DNA from: Cyanophora paradoxa
Taxonomy: Eukaryota; Glaucocystophyceae; Cyanophorales; Cyanophoraceae
Length of the DNA: 64,000 nucleotides
Assembly: GCA_004431415.1 (NCBI GenBank)
Contig: QPMI01000562.1
Span: forward strand, 85,462 to 149,461
Direction: 5' to 3'
The notes beneath the pieces are model-generated. The model made no database searches, had not been told where the DNA came from, and saw nothing but the letters and a program-made list of their open reading frames with translations. Shown piece by piece: positions 1-11,145 of this stretch. Position 1 is the first letter of the stretch, and each line of letters opens with the position of its first letter. The translations under genes were made by a program, and so were the position numbers.

Positions 1-636
1 GGAACGTCTCTGCAGCTGGGGGCGCCTTGTTTCGGTCTTTGAGCAACGGCACGGGCAGCGTCCGGACAGTCTGCTTCACGCCCGACGGCGCCTCAGTGCT
101 GGCAGCGGGCCCGGGCTCGGTCGCGCGGCTCTGGCGAGTCAGCGACGGAGCTCTTCAGCTTGGCCTCAAGCATCCCGATGGGGTCTCTGTGTATGCAGGC
201 GCTGTTTCGCCGGACGGAGCTCTCGCCGTGACTGGCACGACTGTTGCGCTGGCGTATGTCTGGTCCCTCAGCAACGGCGGCTCGCAGCTGCGTTCTCTGA
301 ACAATCACTCGGACGCAATTACGGCAGTCGCCTTTGCTCCCGGATCCAGCGATGTCGTTGCCACAGCGTCGCTCGATAACACTGTCGTCCTGTGGAACGT
401 CTCCTCCGGAGCCGTTCTTCGGGTGCTCAGGGGCCACACGGACTGGATCTACGGCATCGCGTTCGTTCCGCGCGCTGCGCTGCTCGTCAGCGTCGCGAAC
501 AGAAATGATCCTCAACGGATCCGCACGTGGTCAACGTCGACTGGCGCTCAACGATGGGCGAGCTTTGCAACTGCGGGCTTGGGTGCAGTTCACTCGGTCG
601 CCGCCGCAGCTAATGGGTCTATGTGCATTACTGCAG
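1..636 (+). CDS. Host gene part 1a: WD40-repeat exon (5' end outside window)
   Basis: Open from base 3 with no start codon needed, so this is an internal exon of a gene that begins upstream. The translation is a run of WD40 blades: recurring VRTVCFTPDG, AVAFAPGSSDVVATASLDNTVVLW and GHTDWIYGIAFVP-type units, each ending in a W followed by N/R/S and V. WD40 propellers are protein-interaction platforms. The exon ends at 636 with a clean GT donor. It joins in frame over an 81-nt intron to the next blade (GEDGRVRFWSV). GC is high, as in the other host parts. The downstream exons carry PKD/REJ-like and membrane regions, so the full product is probably a large multidomain membrane protein. Confidence 0.8.
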
Positions 637-717
637 GTGCGATCAATTTGAACATTATTTCTGTATTGCAATTGGTTAATTCTTCTGAGAACGCGACCGC
701 GACTTTGCGTCGATTAG
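637..717 (+). other. Spliceosomal intron (GT-AG, 81 nt)
   Basis: The block is AT-richer than its flanks, starts GTGCGATC and ends CGATTAG. Removing it joins GCA-G to GA-GAG and continues the WD40 blade in frame. Left in, it adds a stretch that does not resemble a WD40 blade. It shows that the host uses short canonical introns. Confidence 0.75.
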
Positions 718-899
718 GAGAGGACGGGCGCGTGCGTTTCTGGAGCGTCGAGAGTGGCGCGGAGCTACCAGGATTCCGCCCGATCGAAATCAACTCCTTT
801 CAGTCCTCGACTCCGCAACCGGTCAACATTCGGTCTGTCGCATTGTCTCATAACGACACGTTTGCTGCAACTGGCGACGAGAAGGGCAACGTCACTCGG
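718..899 (+). CDS. Host gene part 1b: WD40 exon cut by a retrotransposon
   Basis: Continues the WD40 propeller: a blade with FWSVESG, then VALSHNDTFAATGDEKGNVTR. It stops abruptly at base 899 where retroelement sequence starts. The missing end of the last blade is found at 13,219, where ATT TGG GAT CTC supplies the expected I-W-D-L signature. The exon is therefore interrupted rather than finished. One base of ambiguity remains at the junction because of a G run and a shared GATTTG. Confidence 0.75.
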
Positions 900-1210
900 G
901 ATTTGCGCTCTCAATGCGTAAATCGAGTTTTGCGCCGACGGAATGCGAACAAAGAAGACCGTAGCCGAGCGCCAGGCACGAAAGAGCTGAGCGACTCGCT
1001 AGCCGCGGAGCGGCGCGAGGCGAGCACGGGATAAGCAGCAGGCTGCAGCGAGCGTCCCGCAAGGGACTAGCTGAGCTAGCCGTTGGGCCGAGCCGGCGGG
1101 CTTGAAGCCGCCGAGCGCCGGGGGGTACGCTGATTCGGGGTTTCCCTTCACGCCCAGCTTCGCTCGCGGCCGCCCCAGGCCACGAAGCGACCAGCGGCGA
1201 AGCGAAATCG
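900..1210 (+). repeat. Split direct repeat A1 of the YR element
   Basis: Begins GGATTTGCGCTCTCAATGCG and runs to GCGAAGCGAAATCGC. Nearly the same sequence recurs at 11,692-12,008 on the same strand (A2). It recurs inverted at about 17,745-18,057 and 27,786-28,108 in the second element. It is the left terminus of the element. Confidence 0.8.
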
Positions 1211-1243
1211 CCACAGCCAGCACTTCTAGCACGCCAGCTCACC

Positions 1244-1477
1244 ATGTCGGCACGACCGCCGACCATCCCAGCTCTTCCGGCCACGGGCCTCCCAGGCGTC
1301 AACTGGAGCCCACTAGCCGAAGATTACCTGCGGCGCAACCGCGCAGCAGCAACCGTGCAGCAGTTCTGCGTAGACGGCTGGCCCGAAGGCACCCTCTCAC
1401 CAGCAATCCTGCCGGAATCGTCGGCGGGTGGCGGTTCCCGCTTAGATTTGGTTCCTTACTGCCACGGCGGTACGTAG
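1244..1477 (+). CDS. Conserved leader ORF of the YR element
   Basis: An ATG-initiated 77-residue ORF with the core AAATVQQFCVDGWPEGTL, then PAILPESS and LDLVPYCHGG. The second element, otherwise non-coding, keeps a recognisable version at the equivalent place (minus strand, 27,530-27,672: AAATVKQFCLVGWPEQTL, PAILPES, LVPYCRAG). In both copies a GTACGT sequence follows the conserved block, which could be a splice donor leading into the gag region. I do not recognise the protein. Conservation between two elements that differ almost everywhere else supports coding or an essential leader role. Confidence 0.5.
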   Translation: MSARPPTIPALPATGLPGVNWSPLAEDYLRRNRAAATVQQFCVDGWPEGTLSPAILPESSAGGGSRLDLVPYCHGGT

Positions 1478-1579
1478 GTTCACGACCGGGCTCGCCCGCC
1501 TCGCTAGCGTATAGCGAAGGCTATTCCGGGGGCCCATCGTCAATCCGCGGCCGCCGGCCTCTCTTTTCCGTTTAAGCGG

Positions 1580-2860
1580 CTACCGCACCTCGCCACCTGA
1601 TTCCCGGCGGTTGGCTGACCACCACCTGCGCGCATGTCGAGACCGCCTCGACGCGACGGCCGGCCGCGCATCATCGGCGCCCCGGCGGCTTCCGCGCAGG
1701 ATCGCCTCGGCCCGCGTGCGCTCGCGCTGTAGGCCCACCTCCGTCGATCGGGGCTGGGTCTCACAGCTCCCCGGCGGCCGGTGCCCGGGCCGCTCGCGCG
1801 ACCCGGGGAGACGACGGAGTACGGTCCTCGCGTGCGCCTCGCGCTGCGGGACGGCCCGCGAGCGTGCGCGCTGTGGGCCCCAAACTCGGAGTTCGGAGGC
1901 CGCGCGCGACCCTCGCTGTGGCCCGACCCGCCTCGGCGGATTCCGGCGATTCGCGTACCCCGACCTGGAGAGAAAGTAGGTAGCGGGCTCCTGCCCGCTG
2001 GGCGCCTCTCCGGCTGCCGCGAATCGCCTCGGCGGTGCCTTTAGCCCTCCTCTAGCTGGTTAGCCGCGCGTCCGTTAGGAATCCGCTCCGTGGGTCGGTT
2101 CGGCGAGCTACTCCAGCGGACACCAGCGGCGGCTTCAGCAGCTGCTCTCTCGTTCAGCCCAAGCACTTCTCTGCGGCAGCGATCGGCCGCCCGCGGCTAT
2201 GGGGCCGGCGACCTGCGCTGCGCCCGCGCAGATGATCGTCGGTCGTGTGAGTGCACGCCCGCGTCGCGGCCGTGGGCGTCGCGGCCGCACAGATGCTTGG
2301 ATTCCTGGCGAGGCGACGTGCTTCTGAGCACTCGGGCGGCCCGGGCCTCCCAACCCCGCCGCAGCGGACTCCGCGCGCGCGCGCGCCAGCTGGAGGAGGT
2401 ATCTCTCGGCCGAGGAGCACAGGTCGCCGGCTGCGGCCGGCGATGCTGTGCGCCCGCCGGTTTTCACCCGGGCTCTCACGGGCTCCGGTTTCCGGCCCTC
2501 CCTGGGGTTAGTCGGCCTTGCTCTCTTAGTGCGCTTCTTCCCTGCCAAATTGAGGGCTATAGTTCAGGCTCAGCCGCTTCGACCTCATCCTCGCTTATAC
2601 ATCGGTCCTCTCTGTAGGCGCCCTTGTCCTGAGGGGGGTTATAGTAGCTCTGCTCTGCTTCGGCTCTCTAGGCAGGTGTAGGCAGTGTTTCTAGGCAGGT
2701 ATAGGCCCCTTTCTCCAGTACAATAGCTCCACCCGGTCCGATGTCCGAAAGGCTTGTTCCCGTAGGCTCATCTCTCGACTTGACACAGATGGACACTGCA
2801 GTCATATCCCTAGCCATTTGTCTCGGTGTGTGCGAATTCATTTGTATGTCGGCGGATTCC
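1580..2860. other. GC-rich, mostly non-coding leader of the YR element
   Basis: Between the leader ORF and the repeat array I see no convincing gene. Short overlapping ORFs in all frames are compositional. A diverged partial copy of the approximately 330-bp unit found downstream is visible at about 1,820-1,950 (GTGCGCCTCGCGCTGCGGGA and a following GGAGTTCGGAGGCCGCGCGC). Confidence 0.5.
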
Positions 2861-2879
2861 GGCCGCACCGCGGCCGGCG

Positions 2880-4175
2880 AACTCCCATCAGGGCACGGTT
2901 CTCGCGAGCACCTCGCTGTGAGACGGGCCCGCGGGCGCGTCGCGCTGTGGGCCCCCGTGCTAGGAGTTCCGGGGCCGCGTGCATTCCGCTGTGGCCCCGG
3001 GCCGCGACCGCGGCACCGGCCGCTCCCGCGGCCGGCTACTCCCAACCTGGCCTTCAACCCCGCGTGCGCCTCGCGCTGCGGGACGGCCCGCGGGCGCCTC
3101 GCGCTGCGGGCCCTCTACTCGGAGTTCAGAGGCCGGAGGCCGCGCGCGACCTTCGCTGCGGCCCACCCCGTCCCCAACGGAGTCCGGCCGCGCCCGCGGC
3201 CGGCGAACTTCGACCAGGAGCACGGGTCTCGCGAGCACTTCGCTGTGAGACTGCCCGCGAGCGCCCAGCGCTGTGGGTCCCGTGCACGGAGTTCCGGGGC
3301 CGCGTGCGTCCCGCTGTGACCCCGGGCTGCGACCGCGGCGCCGGCCGCCCCTGCGGCCGGCAACTCCCAACCCGGCCTTCACCCCGCGTGCGCCTCGCGC
3401 TGCGGGACGGCCCGCGGGCGCCTCGCGCTGCGGGACGGCCCGCGGGCGCCTCGCGCTGCGGGCCCTCTTCTCGGAGTTCGGAGGCCGCGCGCGACCCTCG
3501 CTGCGGCCCACACCGTCCCCGACGGAGTCCGGCCGCACCTGCGACCGGCGAACTTCGACCAGGAGCACGGGTCTCGCGAGCGCATCGCTGCGAGACCGCT
3601 CGCGAGCGCTCGGCGCTGTGGGCCCCGTGCAAGGAGTTCCAGGGCCGCGCGCGTCTCGCTGTGGCCCCGGGCCGCGACCGCGGCGCCGGCCGCTCCGCGG
3701 CCGGCAACTCCCAACCTGGCCTTCAACCCCGCGTGCGCCTCGCGCTGCGGGACGGCCCGCGGGCGCCTTGCGCTGCGGGCCCTCTACTCGGAGTTCGGAG
3801 GCCGCGCGCGACCCTCGCTGCGGCCCGCCCCGTCCCGACGGAGCCCGGCCGCGCCGGCGGCCGGCGAACTTCGACCAGGAGCACGGGTCTCGCGAGCGCC
3901 TCGCTGCGAGACCGCCCGCGAGCGCTCGGCGCTGTGGGCCCCGTGCAAGGAGTTCCGGGGGCCGCGTGCGTCTCGCTGTGGCCCCGGGCTGCGACCGCGG
4001 CGCCGGCCCTCCCCTCGACCGGCAACTCCCACCCTGGCGTTCAACCCCGCGTGCGCCTCGCGCTGCGGGACGGCCCGCGGGCGCCTCGCGCTGCGGGCCC
4101 TCTACTCGGAGTTCGGAGGCCGCGCGCGACCCTCGCTGCGGCCCGCCCCGTCCCCGACGGAGTCCGGCCCCGCCA
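2880..4175. repeat. Tandem array of about 320-345 bp GC-rich units
   Basis: The string CGCGTGCGCCTCGCGCTGCG starts units near 3,060, 3,385, 3,728 and 4,048. Each carries the same internal landmarks: GGAGTTCGGAGGCCGCGCGC, then GGCGAACTTCGACCAGGAGC. About four units are present with small indels. Long ORFs on both strands here arise from GC content and periodicity. The array lies just before the gag-like region, so it may be untranslated leader of the retroelement. Confidence 0.75.
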
Positions 4176-4274
4176 GCCAGCGCTGACGCCCCGCCCCGCG
4201 GCCGCGCCACGGCAGTGCCGCCGCCACCAAACCCCACTAGACCCTCGCTCGGGGCCTCCTCCCGCCACCTCGCT

Positions 4275-7200
4275 GCGTCGCTTACGACGATCCGCAGGCC
4301 AGAACCTGCTGGCGGCCGAGTTGCTCGACAAGTCCCCCCCTTTCACGAAGGCGGGGATGCGGGCCTGGGTCTACTGGCGCGACCTGCCGCGGCGCTCCCG
4401 CTTCCTCGCGTGCAGCAAGTTTCTCCGCCTCACCGGCTACTTCCCGCCGTTCCCCTTCGCGGGCTCTCAGACAGTCCCGCGCCTCGCGGTACGCCGCGCC
4501 GGGCGCACCCGCGCAGGCGGCTCTCATTCCGCGCCAGTTCTCCGACGACCCCGAGTTCGACGCCTCGCACGCTTTTCTTGCCGGGCTCGTGCCGGTCTAC
4601 GTGATCCGCGTCATCGGCCAGTCGCGCGGGTCGATCTGCGTCGCGATCCACTCCAAGGACGACTACTCGGGCCTCGAAGCCACCGGCGTCAACCTCGCCG
4701 ACCTGGGCATCACCCAGGAGGAGTGGGGCACACTCCACTCCCGCCTCGGCGACGTCCCCACGGTCCTTCACGCCCTCCGGGCCTTCGGTCCCACCGGCGC
4801 GCGCCAGCTCGAGCTCTTCGAGTTCCACACGCTCGCCTACCCGCTCGGCGTTCCGCTCGTCTTCCCGGCCGCGAGTTTTGACGACGACGCGGCCTGGCGG
4901 TACGCCGGCGCGGCGCGTTTCTTCCTCTTCTCCCGCCGGCTCACCGCGGACACACAGCGTCACGCACGAACTCCTGCCGTGGGAATTCGCGGCCGGCCTC
5001 GCGGGCGCCGGCATGATCCACGCCTGGCTTCACGACTCGGTACGGCCGCGGTCGATATCCCGCCGAACCGACCTCACGGCCTTGCAGGAGAAACAGAAGT
5101 TCTCCAAGACGTTTGGAACCGGCCTGCAGCCCTGGTTCCGCGACTTCGTGCGGGCCTTCACCGGGCAAGAACAGGGCGCGGCCTCCGGCATCGCGGAGCT
5201 GCGCACCGCCCTGCGCAGCGACTACGCCGCCGCCCTTGGCCTTTGCCCCGGCCCGTCGCGGGCCGCGCCGTCCCGCTCCTGGCCGGCAAGCCTTCAGCCG
5301 CTGGACCTGCCCGACAGCGAGGTCCGCCTGAACCGCCCTCGCCCGGCACCCCTCGCTACACCTCACTCCGGCATAGATTCCATGGGACCAGCTCGTTGAG
5401 CCCTGGGGTCTCGCGGAGACGCACTTCCATCTCGGGGCGATCGAGGAGGCCTGGAACTCCCCGGGCAGGAAGGGCCGTAGCCTCTACGCTCGGCCCGCCC
5501 GTGGGTCAACTCGGCTGCGCAAACCAGCGGCCGACGTCATCGACGTCGACGCCGGCGCCGACGCCCCAGCCCCCGCCGAGCCGGTCGCCCCCGCCTCGGG
5601 CTCCGCCCCCGGCGCCTCCAGCTCGTCCGCCCCGCCACCGGCGCCGGCGAAGCGCTCGCTTCCTCCGACGGGACGGAAGCGCGTACCGCCCCCGCTGAAG
5701 GCGGCGGACGCCGCGACCGGCGGCGACGGCTCGGCCCCGCCTCCGGCGGAGAAGCCGAAGAAGACGAAGGCGCCGGCGCAGCCGCGCCGCACGGCCCCGT
5801 CCAAGCCCGCCTCCTCCGCCGAGGAGGAGGCGCCTGAGGAGCCGGCCCCGCGCCCGGCCAAGCCGGCGAAGCGCAAGCGCCGCCCGGTCGTCCCGGAAGA
5901 CGACTTCTCCGACGACTCCTGGGGCCCGCCCCAGCGGCGCCGCGCGGCCACACCCCCGCCGCCCGCTTCGGGCGACGAGGGCGAGGAGTCCGACGACGAC
6001 TCGGACCCCGACCCGGAGCCCAAGGTCGTGGCGGCCGCCCGAAGCGGCGCTCCGCCACCAAGGAGATCGTGCGGCTCCCACCGCCCCTCACGGAGTCCGA
6101 GCGCCTGGCCGCCATCCAGCGCTCCCGCGAGGAGGCCCAGGCCGCCGCCGGCGCGAAACCGCTCGCGGCGGCCGCCCGCCATCTGCTGGCCGTCCTCCCG
6201 CCCCCGTCGGCAACACCCGCGGCGCAGCCCGCTCCGCACTACGCGCCCCACGCCGCCACCCAGCCGCCCAGGCGCCGCCCCAGCCCCGGCCGGGCCCCCG
6301 TTCGTCCCACCGGCCGACCCCTGGGCCGCCACGCGCGCGGCGCTGCTGGCGGGCAACGGCCCGCCGGACCTCGTCTGGCTCGCCCAGCACGCCGCGGCCG
6401 CCGCATCGCCCGCGACGGGAACGTGGGCCCCACAGGCCGGCTTCCAGCTTGCCGCACCGACCCCCGCAATCGCCGCGGGGACAGCCCCCACCCAGACCGG
6501 GCCCCGGCCGGCGCCGCTGCAGCCGGGGACGCGCAGAGCCAGCGCGACCACCGCGAGTCGCGCCGCGACCGCGCCAAGGACCGGTCCGCCGGCAAGGACC
6601 GCCGCAAGTCCTCGCCGGCAACCAAGTCGGCCGGCAGCAAGCACGCCCGCTCCGCCTCCCCGCCCCCGAGCCGGAAGTCCGCCGCGTCCGGCGACCCGTC
6701 CGACGCGGACGACTCCAGCTCCGCCTCGTCGGGCGCCAGCCTCCCCGAGTCAGATTCCGACTCCTCCTCCGAGGCCTCCGCCGTTCCCTCACGGAAGGAG
6801 GCGAAGCGGGCAAAGCCGTCGGCCGCGGAGCCGGCTGGCCGCCTCCCGGCCGACCTCGTTCGCCCCGCCAACCTCGTCGGCCTCCAGCTGCCCGCCGCGG
6901 AGACTGGCCTGCACACCGCGGCCACCGAGCTCGCCGAGCGCCTCCGCCAGATCGAGCAGGGCTTCACCAACTACCTCATGCCCGGCGGCAACAACATCGC
7001 GGGCAGCGCCGCCGGCGCGGTCGATCGCCAAGTCGCGCCCATGATCGCGAACTTCGGCCTCTTCTGCATCCGGGAGACGCTCGAGTTCTGCTGGGCCCTC
7101 GTGACGCAAGGGCTCGCCCAGGCCAACGTGCAGAACGCCATCGGCCTCGTCGCGCGCATCGGCGAGATCCGTGCCCGCATGCCGGGCGGCGCCTGTGGCC

Positions 7201-7756
7201 GCAGCGGCGAGCTCCTCCGCGAGTGGGACGCCCTCACGCGGCCGCTGTACCACCGCCTGCGGGAGGCCGTCCGCGCCCTCTCGGTCCTCCGGGCCTACAT
7301 GCGGCCCTCCGCGGACCTCACTCGCTCTCTCAACCAGGCGGGCCAGGCGGTCGCGGCCTGGCCCGACTCGGCGAAGCTCCTGCGCAGCTCCTCCGGCCGC
7401 GGCACGTCGTCGTTCCTGCAGAACCCGCCCCTCGGCCCCCACGAGCTGCGCAAGTTCGACAAGCAGGCGACCGCCACCCTCGCGGTCGGCACGCCCGAGG
7501 CCATGACGGCCGCCTTCCTGGCCGCCGGAGGTTCCCTCCCGCCCGCTCTTCCGAGACCTTCCATCGACGCCTCGCGCGAGCAGGCTCGGAGCGCCGCGAG
7601 CGCCGCGAGCGCGGCGGCCGGAAGCACGGCCGCGGCGCCAAGCAGCTCCGCGCGCGCGCCGCCGACGACGAGGAGCCCAAGGACCGCGGGGACTCCGACG
7701 AGGACCGCCCCAAGAAGGGCAAGAAGCCCAAGGGCGGCAAGCGCGGCAAGGACTAG
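4275..7756 (+). pseudogene. Gag-like region of the YR retrotransposon (frameshifted)
   Basis: Protein-like segments follow one another but change frame. 4,300-4,470 has LLDKSPPFTKAGMRAW. 4,589-4,960 has VYVIRVIGQSRGSICVAIHS. 4,950-5,260 has LLPWEFAAGLAGAGMIHAWL and a WFRDFVRAFTG block. 5,380-6,030 has WNSPGRKGRSLYARP, then an acidic, Pro/Ala/Lys-rich linker. 6,840-7,520 has a helical block including IEQGFTNYLMPGGNNI and FCIRETLEFCWAL. A highly charged basic tail ends at TAG 7,754-7,756. Position before RT and composition fit the ORF1/gag of DIRS-type elements, but I see no named domain. Single-base changes in G/C runs could be sequencing errors, so 'broken' is provisional. Confidence 0.55.
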
Positions 7757-7859
7757 CCCGCCCGCCCCTCCGTCCGCGGCTCCCCCGTCGATCCCCGCGT
7801 CGCCCCCAGCCGCTCCCGGGCCTGCGAGCCCGTTCCCCCGTCGTGTACCCGCGTGTACA

Positions 7860-9929
7860 ATGCCACCAGGCATTTCCACCCCCGATCCGTTCGAGCGCTT
7901 GCGCCGCCTGGTGGCGGCGCACGGGGACCCGGGGCCGTACGATTTCGCGGGCGCCGCGGCACGTTTCCGAGCGGGGCAGCTCCAGGACCACGCGCACAAC
8001 TGGCGCGCCTTCTTCCGCCGCGCCGGCACGCAGCTGCCGTCCTGGGTGGGCATCGTGATTAGCAAGGGGTTGCGCCTGCCGCTCCAGACCCTGAACGGCA
8101 TGCCGGTAGCGTCCCCGCTGGACCTACCCCGGATCCGTCCCGAAGGGCCGCGCAACTCGTGCTACCGCACGCCGGAGCACACCGCGTTCGTTGACCGCGA
8201 GGCCGCGAGCATGCTCGCCCTCGGCGTCACACGCGTCGCGACCGAGGAAGACGTCCGCCTGATCCGGCACCGGGCCTCGCTCCTCGTGGTCGACAAAGCC
8301 GGCCCGGACAAGTTCCGGCTCTGCCTCGACGCGACGCCGGTGAACCCGTTCATCCGGCTGCCGACCTTCCGGTACCAGACGCTCGACGAGGTCGCGTCGT
8401 ACCTCACGCCCGGCTGCTGGCTCGTGAAATTCGACCTCAAAAAGGGCTACTACCACATCGCCCTCGAGCCGAGCACGCAGCGCCTGCTCTCTTTCGAGTG
8501 GCGAGGCGTCCTGTACGTCTACCAGGCGCTCTGCTTCGGCGTGAACATCGCGTGCTTCGCCTTCACGAAGTTCACGCGCGCGTTCGCGAAGTACTGGGCC
8601 GCCCTCGGGGTCAAGCTCTGCACGTACATCGACGACGGGCTGTTCATCTGCCCGTCCCGCGAAATCGCGGAGCTCGTGTCGATGCACCTGCGGGCGATCG
8701 CGCCCGACCTCGGCATCACGTTCTCCGAGAAATCGGATTTCACGCCGACCCAGCTCACGGAATACCTGGGCATCGTGATCGACGTGCGCCCCGAGTCCGG
8801 CGTTTTCGCGGTCACCGCGAAAAAGGTCGCGAAGACCCTCGCCCGCGTCGACGAGGCGCTCGACCAGCCCTCTGTCTCGGCCCGCCGGCTCCAGAAGCTC
8901 GCCGGCTCCCTCATCGCCCTCCGCATGGCCTTCCCCGCGGTCCGCCTCATGACCCGGCCCCTGTTCGGCCTCATGTCGACCGCGGACGCGCTCGCCGACC
9001 CGTTCAACGAGTCGCTGGTCACGATTGAGGGCCCCGCGCGCGAGTGCCTCGAGTGGCTGCGCGCCGCCCTCCGCCGCGGCTCGCCCCCGGAGCACCCGAT
9101 CTGGACGCCGCGGTCCTTCTACCGGCTGTTCACCGACGCCTCCGGCTACGGCTACGCCGCCTTCCTGGACAAGGCGGTGTCCTTCGACGCCGGCGCCACG
9201 CGCCAGCGCGAGGCGTGGTCCGTGTTCGGCACGTTCCCGGCGCCCCTGCGCGCCTCCGACGGCCCCATGAAGGCCGGCGACACGAGCAGCAACGAGCGCG
9301 AGCTCCGCGCCATCGTTGCCGCGGCGGACGACCTGTTCCCCCTGCTCCCCGCGGGCGCGCACGTCCTCATCCGATGCGACAACCGCTCGGCGGTCGCCGC
9401 CGTGGCGCGCGGGGGCGGCTCCGCCCGCCTCTTTGACCTGAGCGTCCGCCTCTGGCACCGCTGCGCGGCCCTCGGCGTGTTCATCACCGCCCGGCACCTG
9501 CCGGGCGAGGCCAACGTCTTCGCCGACCGCGGCTCGCGCGACGGCGCCCGCGCCCCGGCTCTGAACCGCTCCCTCCTCGAGCGGTGCCGGCACCTTCTCG
9601 GCCAGCGCGCGGCCGCCCACCACCACGTCGCCTTCGAGGACGACCTCTGGTTGGGCGACTTCCGCCCCGCGGAGCCGACCGTCCTGACGGTCGACTCTCG
9701 CCTCCGCCCGGCGCTGATCGCCGCGCTCCGCGATCGCCCGGCCTCGGCCCCCCTCGGCCTCCTCCTCCCCGTCCAGCCCAGCACGACCTGGTCGGTCGCG
9801 CTGGCGGACCTTCGCGCCCGCGGCGCCTCCGTCGCCCCGCTCGCCGACCTCCCCCCCCACGTCTTCTTCTCCGGGAACATAGGCCTGGGCTCGTCCCCGT
9901 GGCCGCTCGAGCTGACCTTCTGGTCGTAG
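7860..9929 (+). CDS. Reverse transcriptase-RNase H polyprotein (DIRS/Ngaro type)
   Basis: Chosen start is the ATG at 7,860 (MPPGISTPDPFERL), 103 bases after the gag stop; the same frame is open far upstream, but that part is low-complexity. RT motifs in order: LCLDATPVN; palm motif A in VKFDLKKGYYHIAL (Asp codon at 8,433); a template-grip region YQALCFGVNIACFAFTKF; the catalytic YIDD box at 8,625-8,636; and a thumb LQKLAGSLIALR. RNase H follows with LFTDASGYGY (Asp near 9,135), NERELRAIVAA (Glu), IRCDNRSAVAAV (Asp) and ARHLPGEANVFAD (final His/Asp). All catalytic positions I can check are intact. The product copies element RNA into DNA for circle formation. Confidence 0.88.
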   Translation: MPPGISTPDPFERLRRLVAAHGDPGPYDFAGAAARFRAGQLQDHAHNWRAFFRRAGTQLPSWVGIVISKGLRLPLQTLNGMPVASPLDLPRIRPEGPRNSCYRTPEHTAFVDREAASMLALGVTRVATEEDVRLIRHRASLLVVDKAGPDKFRLCLDATPVNPFIRLPTFRYQTLDEVASYLTPGCWLVKFDLKKGYYHIALEPSTQRLLSFEWRGVLYVYQALCFGVNIACFAFTKFTRAFAKYWAALGVKLCTYIDDGLFICPSREIAELVSMHLRAIAPDLGITFSEKSDFTPTQLTEYLGIVIDVRPESGVFAVTAKKVAKTLARVDEALDQPSVSARRLQKLAGSLIALRMAFPAVRLMTRPLFGLMSTADALADPFNESLVTIEGPARECLEWLRAALRRGSPPEHPIWTPRSFYRLFTDASGYGYAAFLDKAVSFDAGATRQREAWSVFGTFPAPLRASDGPMKAGDTSSNERELRAIVAAADDLFPLLPAGAHVLIRCDNRSAVAAVARGGGSARLFDLSVRLWHRCAALGVFITARHLPGEANVFADRGSRDGARAPALNRSLLERCRHLLGQRAAAHHHVAFEDDLWLGDFRPAEPTVLTVDSRLRPALIAALRDRPASAPLGLLLPVQPSTTWSVALADLRARGASVAPLADLPPHVFFSGNIGLGSSPWPLELTFWS

Positions 9930-10897
9930 AGCCGAACGTGGCGGCGGAGGAGCTCGCCGACTGGCAGGGGGCCGCTTTCGCGCCCCGCACCACGGCGGGA
10001 CAGCGGCGCGCGGCGCGCCGGTACTTCGCGTTCACCGCCCGCCACGACCTGGCGCCGGCGGCCGAGCGCTCCGTCCTCCTCTTCCTGGCCGATGCGACCG
10101 CCAGCCGCCGCCGCACGGCGGGGGCGGACCTTGCCCCGAGCACCATCGGCGGCCTGGCGGCCCACATCTGGCGCGAGCTCAAGCTGCGGGGCCTGGTGGA
10201 CCCCGCCCAGCCGCGCTCGTTCATGTACCAGACGGCCTGGCGCGGCATGAAGCGCCGCCTGGGCCGGCCCGTCCAGCAGCGCCGAGCGCTCCTGCCCGGC
10301 GACGTCCGGGCCTGGTTCGACACCTCCTCCTTCGGCAACCGCGCTCCGGCGCAGCGACTCCGCGACGCCGCGCTGCTCGCCGTCGGCATCGCCGGGTTCC
10401 TGCGAGGCGCAGAGCTCGTCGCCCTTCGAATGGGCGACGTCACGTGCGAGACGGAACCGTCCCCTCGCATCGCCCTGCACGTCCGTCGCTCAAAGACCGA
10501 CCAGGAGGCGCGCGGTGCCGTCGTCTACCTGACGCCCGCCCGCCACAGTCCGTCCTGCCCCGTGCGACTGCTCGCGTCCCACCTGAGCGAGAACCGGGCC
10601 GAAGCCCCGGCCACGGCCCCACTATTCCCGCGCCTCTCCGACCCGTCGACCGCGGTCACCGCCGGCTTCCTACGGCGCCTGGTGAAGGAGGTGGCCGGCG
10701 CGGTCGGCCACGACCCCGCGGATTTCTCCGGCCACAGCCTCCGCCGCGGCGGCGCCACGGCTGCGGCCCGCCGCGGCCTGCCGGCGACCTGGATCCGCCG
10801 TCACGGTCGTTGGGCCCTGTACTCCTCGGTTCCCCAGGGGTACATCGAGGATTACCTGTTCCTCCTCTCCTCCGACCTCGCCGACCTCGGCTTTTAG
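9930..10897 (+). CDS. Tyrosine recombinase of the YR retrotransposon
   Basis: Overlaps or immediately follows the RT-RNase H stop in another frame. No ATG is obvious at the junction, so expression may rely on frameshifting, re-initiation or splicing. The catalytic set of the phage-integrase fold is visible: Arg in GFLRGAELVAL (codon near 10,403), Lys in RRSKTDQ, HxxR in GHSLRRGGAT (10,733-10,747), His/Trp in RRHGRWAL, and a C-terminal Tyr in GYIEDYLF (10,841-10,855). The N-terminal core-binding helices include TIGGLAAHIWRELKLRGL. The enzyme would insert the circular DNA intermediate at a short matching core, in keeping with the absence of a clear target duplication. Confidence 0.85.
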
Positions 10898-11145
10898 CCC
10901 GGCGTTGTAGCGTGTTAAAAAAAAATACATTCACGGTTAGCAGTCCTGGCAATCGAGAATGACACGCGAGGGCCCGCGCGGTGCGCGGGCGGAGAAGGAT
11001 AGGGAGCGGGGGATGCTGAGCCGGAGGGGAAGGGGGGCCCATAAAGGGCCCCGCTTTTCTCCCCCCCCGGCCGCTCCAGCGTTTTTTATGATTGGTGCAA
11101 TGTATGCTATTCTGGCTGGCTGTGACCTGACTCTTGTTTGGTAGG
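10898..11145. other. 3' untranslated region of the YR element
   Basis: Follows the recombinase stop and contains an A9 run at 10,918-10,926. No gene is visible. Its last about 40 bases (TATGCTATTCTGGCTGGCTG, then TGACCTGACTC) recur inverted beside B1 of the second element at 18,605-18,645. The family boundary of shared sequence therefore extends past B1. Confidence 0.55.

Noticed and set aside
900-905. GATTTG target duplication for the first YR element
   Set aside because: The same bases belong to the element's own end at the B1-A2 junction, and keeping both copies breaks the WD40 frame.
2818-4881. 687-residue ORF and opposing 425-residue ORF
   Set aside because: They cross a GC-rich tandem repeat, lack domains, and overlap on opposite strands. 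The composition is Arg/Ala/Pro as expected from GC-only sequence.
6069-7859. N-terminal 600 residues of the long RT frame as a gag-pol fusion
   Set aside because: Only part of it (6,840-7,520) looks protein-like. Before and after, better coding signals sit in other frames, and a gag-like charged tail ends at 7,756. The ATG at 7,860 was preferred.
8124-9860. 578-residue minus-strand ORF
   Set aside because: Antisense shadow of the intact RT-RNase H gene.
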